This document shows positions 1 to 11,803 of a stretch of 64,000 bases of DNA, piece by piece (position 1 is the first letter of the stretch; every line of letters begins with the position of its first letter). This DNA is from Azolla caroliniana. Lineage: Eukaryota > Polypodiophyta. Under the pieces are notes generated by a model. That model was given only the letters and a program-made list of their open reading frames with translations, did not search any database and was not told the origin of the DNA. The DNA lies in contig JBHGNT010000009.1 in NCBI GenBank assembly GCA_043228905.1, positions 4,526,001-4,590,000 of the forward strand, in the 5' to 3' direction. Both the position numbers and the translations under genes were made by a program.

Positions 1-2170
1 AGGGTCCATATGGCCAATAAGAAGTCTACACGAGTGTGACAATAATATAAATTAATATTGGAACCAATATAAAACTAAGCTTATTTCAAGTAGCAAATAT
101 GGTCACATTGCTTGATCTATATTATTAAGAGAGTGGGCCATGCTTGAGCAATACCAAGTTCCATTTCAACATCTTGGGTTGTGAAAAGTGAATTACAAAT
201 AGCTTTTTTGACGACCATGTCGTTAGCATCCATGTTCTCTAACTAAAAACATGTTTTAAATTAATTACTATAATGAAAACGCATCACTCTCCTTAATCAA
301 TACTTGAACCATACACTTGAACCTATGAAATTTTATATAGAAGGTAGCTCGTGAATCTGTAAGCATATCTTTCATTGTATGTGGGGTGGGGGCTATATAA
401 AATCTGATTGTATGAAGGCAATGCTTTCACGTCGTGCTTTAGCATGTAAAAGTATTGTCTCAAATCATATATGACCGTACACTAATTTTCTACCACTCCT
501 GTGTATACTACATCATAAAGCCATAACACGCCTCCTAAGATTTTGAGCGTGTACATTCAAGATCCACCAAACAACTTGCAAAAAAGAGAGGTACATGACC
601 ATGGATGTATCATACCCAACTTAAGACAAATACAATTCTCCTACACCTTGGAAAAAGCCACAAACATCTCCAATATGGATAACATCATCCCATCAAATCC
701 ATATATTTTATTGTGCAACAATAATGAACCCATGCAATGATGCACATGTAAGCCAACCATGTGTCTTGTCAATAATGCGTGGACATAAGGACAATTTGAT
801 ATGATCATGCATTGGATGTATGTTATGACATGAAGTATTTATTATAGCAAAGTAGTCCAAAATACACTTCATCCATTGGATGGAGGGCATTTGAAATTTT
901 ACGAAAATCAATCCTAGGGTGAAGCTTGCGCATAGATATGATATGTTTCTCAAAAGGTGTGGACATGCAAACTAATTACTAAAGTTTTTTCATTCTGAAA
1001 ATGTCAGTTTAACATAATCTAGGCCTACAACATTATATAGACCTTGGCAAAGCTCCACTATTAGACTCGTCATATAATTTAATAGTCTATCAACATTATA
1101 TGACTAACATGATGCCAAAATGTCACCGATTTTTTGTAGCAAAATCATTGCTAAGACTCATCATCACTAAGACCTTATAATAAGCCTCAATATATATATG
1201 AAGGCAACACTATCTATGTCTCATGAACTATAGAATCTCGATGAAAGTGTTGGTGCTCTTGCAAGGTTTGGGCATGCGTCATACATACATACATGCACGC
1301 ACATATAAATACATGTGTACATACATGTGTGCATAGCTTTTTGGGTGTTTATTAAGTTCGAAACATGGACAATTTGGATCCTCATTGTAAAATATATGTA
1401 TTGTTTTTATAAGGAGAGATATAGGAAAAAACAATGGCCTAGATTTGACCTCATATATGCGAAACCTACATACATACGTGTGCATGTACATTGCCCTGTA
1501 TTCTTGGGCACCATTAAATGGAGAAAACGATGGACATGAATTGAAGTGATGAAAATGTAAGGAGAGGCCATAAGAGCCGAGGGGTGGACGGGGGTAAATC
1601 ATGCTAGGTCTACACGGGAGACATAGGTAGACACGATAGATGACTTGTCGAGAGAGAGAGAGAGAGAGAGAGGACAAGAAATGGAGACAGAGTAGAGATT
1701 AGATGGCCGAAATTCGGCGAGGAGGCCAAGCAAGATGGGTGGGGCAAACACTTAGTTGGTGACATGTCTTGTGAAGGAAGAGAACATTGGATGGTCCCTC
1801 AAAAGCATATTAAAGTGTGTATTGTAGAGTCTTACTTACATTGAGAGACACAAAGAGAGAGATGGGGGAAAGTTGGCCATAAAAAAATAAAAATAAAAAA
1901 ATAATATAAAAAATATAAAAAATATAAAAAATATAAAACAAAAAAGAAAACAAAAAATATAAAATATAAAATAAAATAAAAAATAGAATAAAAATAAGAA
2001 TATTTAAAAAACAGAAGAAGAAGAAGAAGAAAAACTCAGAAATGAAAACACAAAAATAAAAACTAAGACTAAAAATAATCAAAAAAAATAAACAAAATGA
2101 AAAAAAGACATAAAAGGAAAGCAAAAAGCAGCCTCCTCCCCTGTTTCCTTCTGTTGTTTCTTTATTTCAG
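1..2170. other. Gene-free AT-rich left flank with simple repeats
   Basis: No coding sequence with recognisable homology was found here; the open frames are short and of AT-rich composition. The stretch holds ACAT-type repeats near 1279-1330, a GA microsatellite at about 1650-1673, and a long A-rich block at 1870-2110 built from degenerate A(n)TATA(n) units. The minus-strand ORF over that block is an artefact of composition (Phe/Tyr/Ile runs). Confidence 0.6.
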
Positions 2171-2288
2171 TCTTTTTGCATAAATGTTATTACAACACAA
2201 GGAGAAAATCATCATATATGTACATCATTAAGCAAAAAAACTACATACAAAATCCATACCCTAACCCTCATCTTCACCTTAATCTTGA

Positions 2289-2449
2289 CCCTAACCCTAA
2301 CCCTAACCCTAACCCTAATCTCCTACCCCTACCCTACCCTACCCCTACCCCTACCCCTACCCCTAACTTTACCATGAGCCCCCTTCATGGCTACTTTCCA
2401 GATCCCTGTTGATGCGTCCGTCCCCGACTGACCCTAACCCTAACCCTAA
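2289..2449 (+). repeat. Interstitial telomere-like array (CCCTAA)n upstream of GRAS gene
   Basis: Five perfect CCCTAA hexamers occupy about 2289-2318, followed by degenerate CCCTA/CCCCTA units to about 2368 and a second short CCCTAA run at 2432-2449. The array lies roughly 0.8-0.9 kb upstream of the GRAS start codon, with the C-rich strand on the sense strand. AAACCCTAA telo-boxes are known promoter elements of plant growth and translation genes; a regulatory role here is inference. Confidence 0.75.
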
Positions 2450-3149
2450 TTCTCATCCTGGTATGTCCTCCTCTCTCTACATCTATAATTCAGGGTTCCC
2501 TCGGAATTGCTCTGTTTTTCTTTCATCTTGCTTCTCATTTGAGGATCAGATTCTAAAACACGCTTCAATATTTCGGAATTGATCTAACATATAGCTATGG
2601 TAGACGTATTATCAATTAAATATAAAATAGTATCTAAATTTCCATCTCTCTCTCTCTCAACCTCTTCCTTTTTTTTTTTTAAAAAGAGAAAATGTTTATA
2701 ATTATTTCTAATACATTTATTCATGACAGACAGAGCAATTAATCCTTGAATAGATCATGATTTATCATTATAGGAATTTTTGCCAATAATTGTATGATTT
2801 TTTGTCTTGGCTTAAAATATATATGCATGTGTATGGGTATATGAAATCCATTTCATATGTATTTGAATCTCTAGTTAATCATCTCTCCGACCTTAAATCA
2901 ATCTCTCGTATACATATGTAATTGAAGAGGCAATAATTAACCTCATAAGTCATAACTAGAGGGCTACTACATATATAATGACACTGCAAGATGGGTAGTC
3001 ACTCATGTTTCCTATGTTATTCATATATCTTTCAGCAGGTGGTTTCAAGTTTGTTTTTCTCCGAGTTTTCGCGGACAAGGTAACCTAAACTGTTGTTCGA
3101 TCTTAGTCCGCTACTCGAATCAAATTCATCCAAACCCCCCCCCCCCTCC

Positions 3150-3158
3150 CTATATATG
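3150..3158 (+). promoter_or_regulatory. Candidate TATA box of the GRAS gene
   Basis: A ctatatatg motif follows a poly-C/pyrimidine tract at 3136-3149 and lies about 50 bases before the ATG at 3206. That spacing would leave a 5' leader of only about 25 bases. The call rests on motif and position alone. Confidence 0.35.
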
Positions 3159-3205
3159 GCTGATTTATAAGGAATCTATGTTATGCAGTGCTTTTGCATC
3201 AGTAA

Positions 3206-5659
3206 ATGGAGATCCTTAATGACATACCTTCATTTTTAATATTCGAGCATACTACTGGCGAGCCGAGCCCTCACGGATTCATGAGAATATCGCCACCGGA
3301 GCCGAGGGAAATTAGCTCATGGCAGTCCTCCCCCGCATTCTCGTACTCTACCATCGAACCTGGTCATGATCAGATTGGCGTCTCATTGATGGCCACTTCG
3401 GACGCATTCATCCGGGCGAATTGCGGCGCCGGTCCCGGACAATTCTCGCAGCCTGTAGAAGAACCTCAATCCATTCATTCAACCAAAGCCTCCTCGAAGA
3501 GATCATCGGTACCCGAGTTTGTGAGGTACCCTGGTGCGAAAAGCATTGCCGAGTTTTGGCCCTCGAATCCTCCGAATATGGTAGATACAAATCGGCCAGC
3601 ACATTTCTTGAACACAAGTTTCGGGGTAGCCGATCAATCAATCGGACCTCACCAATCTAATTCCATGTTGCACGCATTCGGCGGCGATCATGAGCATTTA
3701 GTATATATAGCAAACCCTTGGATCAATAACATTAACCACAATAATGATATACACACCCTAGAACCACTTGCCATGAGTGGCTCCAACACATGTAGTGATG
3801 GTTCAACGAATTCGAGCTCGGACGGTTCGGACCATCGCCTCGACCATCTGATGGGCTTCGTGTTCGATGAGAACGAGACGGGACCCCTCGATGTATCGTG
3901 GCTTCCTGACCAGCATGACAATAACTCCTTCGAACATTACGATGGTGGTGTGACCGCGTCCGATACAGGCCAATATTCGCCGGATTCTGGAGGGTTAGAT
4001 GCGAGGAACATCTTCGGCGGGTCTTCTCTATTGGTGACATGTCCTATACAATTTGGGCAGAGTAGTGCTGAGGTGGGCGGTGGTTTGGCCGTATCGATGT
4101 CTCCCCATTTTCAAAACCCCACCCAATCTTTGCAAGAGCACGGCGGTGGTTTAGTCGGCAAGCCGTACCCTAATTCCTCGTCTTCTCTAATGCCTTCCAA
4201 GCCTAAGCTGAAGCAGATCAACAACAAAGAAGATAGGCACCCGAATAGGATGTTCGGTGAGGAGACCTCGGGTTCGGCCATGAACCCGGCCACGATTGGC
4301 AATGCCGTGGCCGGGCAAGGTGTAGAGATACGCCAGGACAACACCCGGGAGTTCGGGTTGAATCCGATCCTCGGCTCCCCTCTGGCGAGGTCGGAGAGCG
4401 ACTACAGCGAGATTTGCCTCGTGCACCTCCTCATAGCGGGTGCGGAGGCGGTGGCCACACGGGACCTCGATCTGGCATCCGTGATATTGGTTCGGCTCAC
4501 AGAGTTGGTCTCGTGCTCGGGCACCACGATGCAGCGCGTGGCCGCCTACTTTAGCGAAGGCTTGCAATCCCGGATCGAATCGTGTGGCAGAAGCCAAAGC
4601 AGCAGCCGGCACCGACATTACAATGTCCGGCCCGATGATCCGCCGGCAGCTGACACCCTCGCGGCCTTCCGAATCCTTCACGAGGTCTCGCCGTATATCA
4701 AGTTCGGACATTTCTCAGCTAACCAAGCCATACTGGAGGCAGTGGAGAGGGAGCAGTGCATCCATATAGTTGACTTTGAGATCATGGAAGGCATCCAATG
4801 GCCACCATTGATGCAAGCACTGGCTTCAAGGAAAGGGGGTCCACCCCACCTTAGGATTAGTGCTCTCTATAGGCCTCATGGGCGACCGAGGGGCCTAGCT
4901 ACCATCCACGAGACGGGCAAGCGGCTAGCCGAATTCGCATCCTCGGTGAGCGTGCCCTTCACATTCAACCCGATCCCGGTCATGGACGATAACGAGGAGC
5001 AGGAAGAAGAATTCGGAGGCGTAGTGAAGAAGCTTTGCAAAGGGGAGGAAGCCCTTGTGGTGAATTGCATGCTCCACCTCCCACACATGCCTCACACGAC
5101 GGCCTCGGCCGTCTCGGCCTTCGTCCGGGCCATGCGGACGCTCGACCCGATCCTCTTGGCTCTGGTAGAGGAGGAGCTGGGCTGCAGCACGGGCTCCGGG
5201 GCCACCTCTTCCTTCTTCTTCGAGGCCCTCCATCACTACTCCGCCATTTGCGACTCGTTGGAGGATAGCATATCCTTGTCCACCACCGAGGCCCCGGGTC
5301 CGGGCCCGGTGGCTCGTGTGCTCGTTGAGCGCGTGTTCCTCGCCCCTCGTATCCACCACACTGTGAGCCTCTGGAGTCGGTCTTCTTGCCCAGACCACCC
5401 CGCGGCGCCCCCGCCTGAGACCATCGGCCCCGGTCCCAGGCCCATTGGACCCGCTCATAATTTACCCGGCCTCTACAATTGGCACTCCCTCGTCCGCGCG
5501 GCCGGGTTCAAACCCGTGCCATTGTCCTTCCACAACCTTTCCCAAGCCAAGCTTCTCCTTGGGCTCTATAAAGACGGTTTCAGACTCGACGAAAGAAACG
5601 ACCGCCTCCTGCTCGGATGGCGGACCAAACCCCTCTTCGCTGCATCCATATGGAATTGA
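3206..5659 (+). CDS. NSP2: GRAS-family transcriptional regulator, NSP2-like
   Basis: Single-exon gene for 817 residues. The C-terminal half, from about residue 400, is a full GRAS domain. It has an LHR1-like start (CLVHLLIAGAEAV near 407), the VHIID core written IHIVDFEIMEGIQW near 518-531, an LHR2/PFYRE region, and a SAW end (KLLLGLYKDGF ... LLLGWRTKPLFAASIWN). The sequence around the core (SPYIKFGHFSANQAILEAV, then IVDFEIMEGIQW) is the signature of the NSP2/SCL26 branch rather than DELLA, SCR or SHR. NSP2 pairs with NSP1 in the nucleus to drive strigolactone-biosynthesis and symbiosis genes. The N-terminal ~400 residues are Ser/Asn/Gly/Pro-rich and low in predicted order, and the protein is clearly longer than the roughly 500 residues usual for NSP2. 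The ATG at 3206 is the first in the frame after a candidate TATA. GRAS assignment is secure; the NSP2 branch is likely; a role in symbiosis is inference. Confidence 0.93.
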   Translation: MEILNDIPSFLIFEHTTGEPSPHGFMRISPPEPREISSWQSSPAFSYSTIEPGHDQIGVSLMATSDAFIRANCGAGPGQFSQPVEEPQSIHSTKASSKRSSVPEFVRYPGAKSIAEFWPSNPPNMVDTNRPAHFLNTSFGVADQSIGPHQSNSMLHAFGGDHEHLVYIANPWINNINHNNDIHTLEPLAMSGSNTCSDGSTNSSSDGSDHRLDHLMGFVFDENETGPLDVSWLPDQHDNNSFEHYDGGVTASDTGQYSPDSGGLDARNIFGGSSLLVTCPIQFGQSSAEVGGGLAVSMSPHFQNPTQSLQEHGGGLVGKPYPNSSSSLMPSKPKLKQINNKEDRHPNRMFGEETSGSAMNPATIGNAVAGQGVEIRQDNTREFGLNPILGSPLARSESDYSEICLVHLLIAGAEAVATRDLDLASVILVRLTELVSCSGTTMQRVAAYFSEGLQSRIESCGRSQSSSRHRHYNVRPDDPPAADTLAAFRILHEVSPYIKFGHFSANQAILEAVEREQCIHIVDFEIMEGIQWPPLMQALASRKGGPPHLRISALYRPHGRPRGLATIHETGKRLAEFASSVSVPFTFNPIPVMDDNEEQEEEFGGVVKKLCKGEEALVVNCMLHLPHMPHTTASAVSAFVRAMRTLDPILLALVEEELGCSTGSGATSSFFFEALHHYSAICDSLEDSISLSTTEAPGPGPVARVLVERVFLAPRIHHTVSLWSRSSCPDHPAAPPPETIGPGPRPIGPAHNLPGLYNWHSLVRAAGFKPVPLSFHNLSQAKLLLGLYKDGFRLDERNDRLLLGWRTKPLFAASIWN

Positions 5660-6063
5660 CCCGTCCCCCCATACAAACAACGTTGCATCTAAATCATGTT
5701 GTGTTGTATGAAATGGAAAGGGGGGTTGGGTGGGTCAAATAAGTTATAAATGAAAGGAAAATTTTGGATTCCTGAATTTCATCGAAAACTATCTGTAAGT
5801 GTGGTACCGGGTGTTTCGGAGAGTTTGGGTGTTGGGGCCACACATTTGATCGGAAAGATCCTTCCTTCGAAGGACTTGCTTTCTAGTTTGTGCCAAGTGC
5901 GTGGTCATGTCGGAAGAGCGAAGGTTTATTTTTTTCCTTTGCAAGTGTACCTTGTATGATTGATATAGATAGTCAAGTTATACCCTAGGAAATCCATTGC
6001 TCCCTTTGAAATGTAAATGTTTTATATTTCCTTTCAATTGTAACAATTCCGAAAGAGTTTTGA

Positions 6064-6065
<2 letters not shown>

Positions 6066-6104
<39 letters not shown>
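6066..6104. repeat. (CT)n microsatellite
   Basis: About 19 uninterrupted CT units, roughly 0.4 kb downstream of the GRAS stop codon. Confidence 0.95.
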
Positions 6105-6106
<2 letters not shown>

Positions 6107-6552
6107 GGAGATGTTGGGAGATAGACCCCAATAATGTTTTGAGGCTACTGTGTTTTGATTGTCTTCTATGCTCATAGGGATGCCAATGTCATAAATGCCA
6201 CAACCTAGGCATCTTATACTACAAAGAACAAGGTCTGCTATGCTCTAGTTAAAGACAACATACACGATCAAAACGAGGAAAGTGGTTCATTGAACATGAA
6301 AACTTTCTAAAGTTTAGATTCCTATGTCAAATAAGCATTGTGTCGCAAATTGCAATATAAGCATGTCGAAGATGTGAATCTTGTGAACTAGCAACCCTAA
6401 ACAATACACTCCATCAATACTTTCAAGGATTTTGAAAATCTTGTGTTCGTTAGAAAGGAGGACATGGTTTTATGGAATAAACATAAACCGTACTCGAATA
6501 AACTCCAATGCTTTGAAGAAGGAGCATGAACATGTTTAAAGAAACTCGTTGG

Positions 6553-6565
6553 ATACATACATACA

Positions 6566-6599
<34 letters not shown>

Positions 6600-6630
6600 C
6601 ATACATATACATATACGTATATATATATTG
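6553..6630. repeat. (ATAC)n microsatellite grading into AT repeats
   Basis: About ten ATAC units followed by degenerate ATAC/ATATAC sequence. The short Met/Tyr/Val/Cys-repeat ORF on the minus strand comes only from this repeat. Confidence 0.9.
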
Positions 6631-9463
6631 TTCAATTATCCACAACTTGTAGGGTATAAATGTAGATGGATGCAATTTATTTTGTGAAATTAGTTAAGCA
6701 AGAGATCCGACAATAATCAAACTTTCTTGCAAGGACGATCCTCCCCAAATGCTCTAGCTTGCACAATCTTATCTCTAAAGTATCCAATGGTTTTCGACTA
6801 ATAACTAATATTGACTTTTTGGAATTGAATATCTAATTGATTAAGGGAAGGCAACTGCATGGAGTCATTGCTCGACTTTTGTAGCTAAATGCTTGTAAGG
6901 GTAGTGAACATGCTAAACAATGGCTTTATAAGTGTACGTAAACATAACAACACTTAAAAGTCATGGTATCTCACAAAGATGACAACATACAAAATTTGGG
7001 GTTTTCGTTTAGAAAAGCGTTTGTAAAGTTGGTAATTTATGGAAAAACCGATGATTATGCAAGTTACTTATGCCACCTTTTGCAGACAATTTCCAGAGGC
7101 ATTGTTTAATGTTTATTTTTTAATAGAAGTTAATTGATCATTGCATTAGCAAAAGAGCAACTAGAAATTTGTGCGTCACAGTGTGCTTCACACGTAACAA
7201 CTTGTTTATACTTAAATAAAACAACGATGGCAAAGAAATTTCCAAAGCAACTTCCCCAAAAAGTGTCTAGTGAGAAGTTAGTTACTTCAATTAATTTTGA
7301 ACTAATAAAGGAGGCCCAAGTAACCAAGGACTTGACATTAGATATATTCGAGACATACAAACCCATTTGGAATTCGTTCAATATCAAGGACAGACAAAGA
7401 TTCAATACTTACCTTGTTGGACGTAATCTTTTGGTTGATGCTAACCAAGGAACTATAGAGATTCAACCGTTAGCTTGGATTTGACAACAACTTCTTCTTC
7501 TTTTTTATGCAGAGTTGGATGAAGGGAAATTATTCTTATTTCCTTTAAAATACTGGATACATAATATAGAATTCTTGGAAGGTCCACAACTGTAGATGGA
7601 AATAAATGTAATGAAGCGCCTTAGATTTCCTTGTATGTGCGGTCTACGCTTGTAAACGTTGTACATTATGCGATTTTCAAATGTTAGCGACCCCACCATG
7701 TAAGACAAACCATGCCACCATTGTATATGCATGTTGTCTACTTATTGTATAATAGTAGAATCGGAATTAATGAGTGCTCTAATGTCTTCATCATAACATC
7801 AAACAAGTCTGTCTATATTTGTTTTTCAAGAATGACTATTCTTCACCCCGGTGGTGTTCAAATGTACTTTTCATGCTATTATGATAAAAGGATAATGATT
7901 TCAGAGTTCATTTGATTGGTTTTCTCCTTTGTCTTATATGATCATACTTCTTTTATTATTGTAAAGTTCCTTGGGCATGCATACAAACATGACTTGTAAG
8001 TTCTTGTTTAAAGTGATCGATGAAAATCCTTGTTTTTCATGTTGCCATCTTTATCAGGGAGCATACAAGCAACCTTTTTTTGTGATTTTAATATAGAGCT
8101 TTGCGTACGAAGTAACTGTCAATAATGTGAACACCAACCACATCAATTGTTTTATTTTTATTTTTATTTTTATTTATTTTTTGCAATGTGTTTTTTCTGC
8201 ATACATATAATAATTCTCTCTTTTTGTATATAACAATTCTTGTGAAGACTTCTCTCGACCTTGTCAAGAAATTGTTAAGTTCTAAGTTCTAACCTATGGA
8301 TTCTTGGGTTGATTCAAGAGACATCTTTTTGTTTTTTGCAACTCAATGTCAAAAACTCAGCGATTGCTAACCCATTAGCTCATGTGAAGCAAAATGTCGA
8401 AAAGATAAAAATTTATAACATTTGATATAGATTGGCTATACAATAATGGATTTATGATGTTGTACTCCTCTCCTAAAAAGTGTTAGATGTATCTATGATT
8501 GAAATTTGAAGGTGGGAACATTATTAGACCATAAATTTTAAAAGCCAAATTTTCTTTATATAACAATGCCATTCTCCTTCTCTCTAAGTAACAAAAGAAA
8601 CTTTCTAGTAGAGAAATATCAAAGAGTTATAATTAAGGGTTAAAGCCATAAATGATTGATCCCTTATAAGTTATAACATTAGTTAAATAAGTAATCCCGA
8701 AGAAGGTAAGAACCAACCTTATTGGCTTAAAATTAGGTGCAAGGGCCTTTTGGCTCCTCGTAGTAAATTACTATCAAGCCTCCACTTTTTGTTCCATTCT
8801 ATCCTTGTGCACCATATGGTTGGCTCTTTTGAGTGTGACCTTAGAGATCTGCATGTTGACACTCTAGTTCGAGGATTCCATGTTTCAACGAACCCGATTA
8901 AAGGCTTTTAACTAGGTGTTGATAATGTGAACACCTAGCTTTGGCTCAAACTATCTTCTCAGATGTGCACCACTTATGTTCTCTTTCTAATTTACATTTT
9001 GCAGCACTAAATCATTGCATATAATTTCCTTGTTTATAGAAAGGTGCTAAGTGATTAAAATAATGCATGTCAACTAACATTGCTTCGAGGCCTATTTTCA
9101 ACATGGAGACAATTCAGACTACGGTGATTATAAGCATAAATGAAAGACACATATTGAATAAAAAACTTCCTAAAAGTTTACTTTGCCTAATAATTGTAAG
9201 CATCTTTACTTGAAAACATAATAATTCTATGTTTAGAGCATAATCAACGTGCACACCATTGGTAGCTTACCACTTGTCTGACATTGTCACAAAAACCAAC
9301 AAAACGTCTCGATTGCGTTTATGTTATTCTCACATTCACATATTCGTACCTTATGGGTTATTCACATCATACAAGATATGTTGTTATATACATAACATTA
9401 TATAATAGAAATCAAACTGCTATTATAGTATATTGAAAGTTAACATGGACATCTTTCTTTTGA

Positions 9464-9563
9464 NNNNNNNNNNNNNNNNNNNNNNNNNNNNNNNNNNNNN
9501 NNNNNNNNNNNNNNNNNNNNNNNNNNNNNNNNNNNNNNNNNNNNNNNNNNNNNNNNNNNNNNN
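9464..9563. other. Assembly gap of 100 Ns
   Basis: Exactly 100 N characters, a common default for a gap of unknown size, so distances across it are not reliable. The minus-strand ORF spanning it (9412-9726) is meaningless. Confidence 1.
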
Positions 9564-11803
9564 ACAAAACAAGATATGGCAAGGCTACAAATCCATTTAA
9601 AAAGAAAATGAATGAAAGCTCTAGATCCTTGCCAATATGATCACACAAACAAACACAATATAAGGGTTTGAATGGAAGGGGACATGTTATTTGATCAAGA
9701 GATGATACAATAGGCCAATATCTCAAGAAAATGCTTGATTACTTACCCGATTAAAACATTATATAAACATAATAACCAAAAAATAAACTCCTACAAAGAG
9801 GCTACAATATTCATGAAATGAAAGTGGAGTAGAGTTATAAGTGTTTACAGAGAGGTAGAATGATATTGAAAAACACACTACGAAAAGAAGAAAGCACCAA
9901 ATGAAAACCATTTCAATAGAAACAATGTCCCATCAACTTAGACAATTCATTTGGCCATCAATACGAGGTAGAGAATATCACATCGCCATCACATCATCAA
10001 GAGAATTGCAACGTTTGGAAACCCAATAATGAACAAGAGGCTAAAGGCATGTAGGTTTGTACAACCACCTTCCATAGCTTAGTTATGAGCATACATGTTC
10101 ATTGTTAAGGGCATGATCTTGTGTTAGAAAGAACTTGTATGTATTGGGATTGATAGAATGCTTTTAAAGTCCATTGTACACCTGATTGAGATAGAGGGAG
10201 GGAGGAAGAGATACAAATGACTTGGTCATGATGAAGAATATGTCATGATATTATAAAGCTCGAGACTTAAAGATTATGGTGAAGCTGACTAACAAACCAT
10301 ATGCATTGAACAACACCGGCCTTTGATTGACAACTTGTTTTTGTCAGTTCTCCCAAAGTGGAGGACATTTGTCTTCAATTTCAAATTTCCTTGTTTAGGC
10401 TTTTGCAAAATCTTCAAAACAATAGCTTGCTTCTACCGAATTCCTACCAAAAAAATCTCAAATAGGTGCTCTAAAGAACTCTCAACACCATTCTACAAGT
10501 AAAGGTATCCTCTTTTTGGAATGCTTTTTCCTTGTGAATGTGATTTTAGGAGAATTTGCTAAATTGCAGCCTAATTGGTTAAAATAAATCCCAAAACACC
10601 CATGAAAAAAATCACAATTACCAAGTTACTCATTCCCTCTTTCACCACTTTTTTTAATCTCACTCTCTCTTGCCCTCTTACTCTTCCAATTCCCAAAAAT
10701 AGTCTCATCCCCCCTCAATCACCATCAACAATTTTGAGTGAGAGAGAGAAGTGTTTTGGGGAATTGGAAGGGAAATTGTAGAGAGAGACGGGAGTTTGGT
10801 GAGAATTTAGTGTGTGAGATGGTGGTAATTTGGTAATTTCAATATTATTTTGTGTATTTTGGCTACTTCACGACATGATTAAGAGTACTTTTTGTCATAC
10901 TTTTATGAGAATGATTTGTGTTTTCTTTCTAGAGAAAGGACAGTGTGCTTTTGCTTAATAACATGGAGCGAGTGACACCGATGTTGCACTTTGTGGCATG
11001 CCTCTTTTATATTAGCAACATTGTACAACACCTCTCATTCAATTGTAGACATGTTACTAGAGAACATGCACATTTAATTGTAGGGGTCAATTTGCACTTT
11101 TTTATGTCAGGAATTACAGATTTGATTAGGGTTGTAATTATGAATCCTATTGAATACACTGAAGCTAGACCACCAAGGAACAAGTGGTATGATTGGCGAT
11201 GCAAACAGTACACTTATTAGTGTTGTAATGTTGACAACTGTAATCAAAACTGTGACTAGAATCATGATTTGCATCATCATTAGCATTATATTATTAGGGC
11301 CAACCATAGCACTAATGTCATTATCACTAATAGTAATAATGGCCAATTGTTTGTTAGTTGAGTTCTGATTATCCCACAACTAAATCTCATTTTCTGTCAA
11401 CATTAATAGTTGTTTTAAATCATTATTCAATCAAAATTTTATTCAGGTTTCTTACAACAAGATCACTTCAATAGGAGAAAATAGAAATAGTACCTTTTAA
11501 CAAAGCACTAATGAATATTACCCAAAAAAAGGGTAGGCCTATTGATAAGAATCAGAAAATGATGTTCACAGTTCAAAAAATTACAATTGAAAACACTGTT
11601 TGATCAAAAATCTTGAAAACATTATTGATTTAAGGGAAATAATGTTTTCATAGAATAACATGCGTCCCCGTGTTGCAATAACTGATGTTAATTTCGTTGA
11701 TGAAACCAGACTCAACATTTTTGGGGCTAGAGAGTCATGACGTCAAAATCCACAAAATTATAACAAAACCACTATGCATAGCCTTCAGTTTTTAAATCAC
11801 AAA

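Larger units (their letters stand above)
5660..11803. other. Intergenic stretch with no recognised gene; contains assembly gap
   Basis: I see no gene here. It holds a CT microsatellite at 6066-6104, an ATAC repeat at about 6553-6630, a (TTTTTA)-rich tract at 8150-8185 and a 100-base N gap at 9464-9563. An ORF of 116 codons at 7134-7484 (+) has no recognisable family and is matched by an equally open reverse frame, so it is not called. Confidence 0.6.

Noticed and set aside
2289-2449. Possible chromosome end
   Set aside because: The telomere-like array is short and interstitial, degenerate at its right side, and followed by ordinary genes.
7134-7484. 116-codon ORF with non-repetitive composition
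   Set aside because: No family recognised and the reverse strand is equally open over most of it. It could be an old transposon or gene fragment but is not supportable.
9412-9726. ORF of 104 codons spanning the N gap
   Set aside because: Its middle is undetermined sequence.
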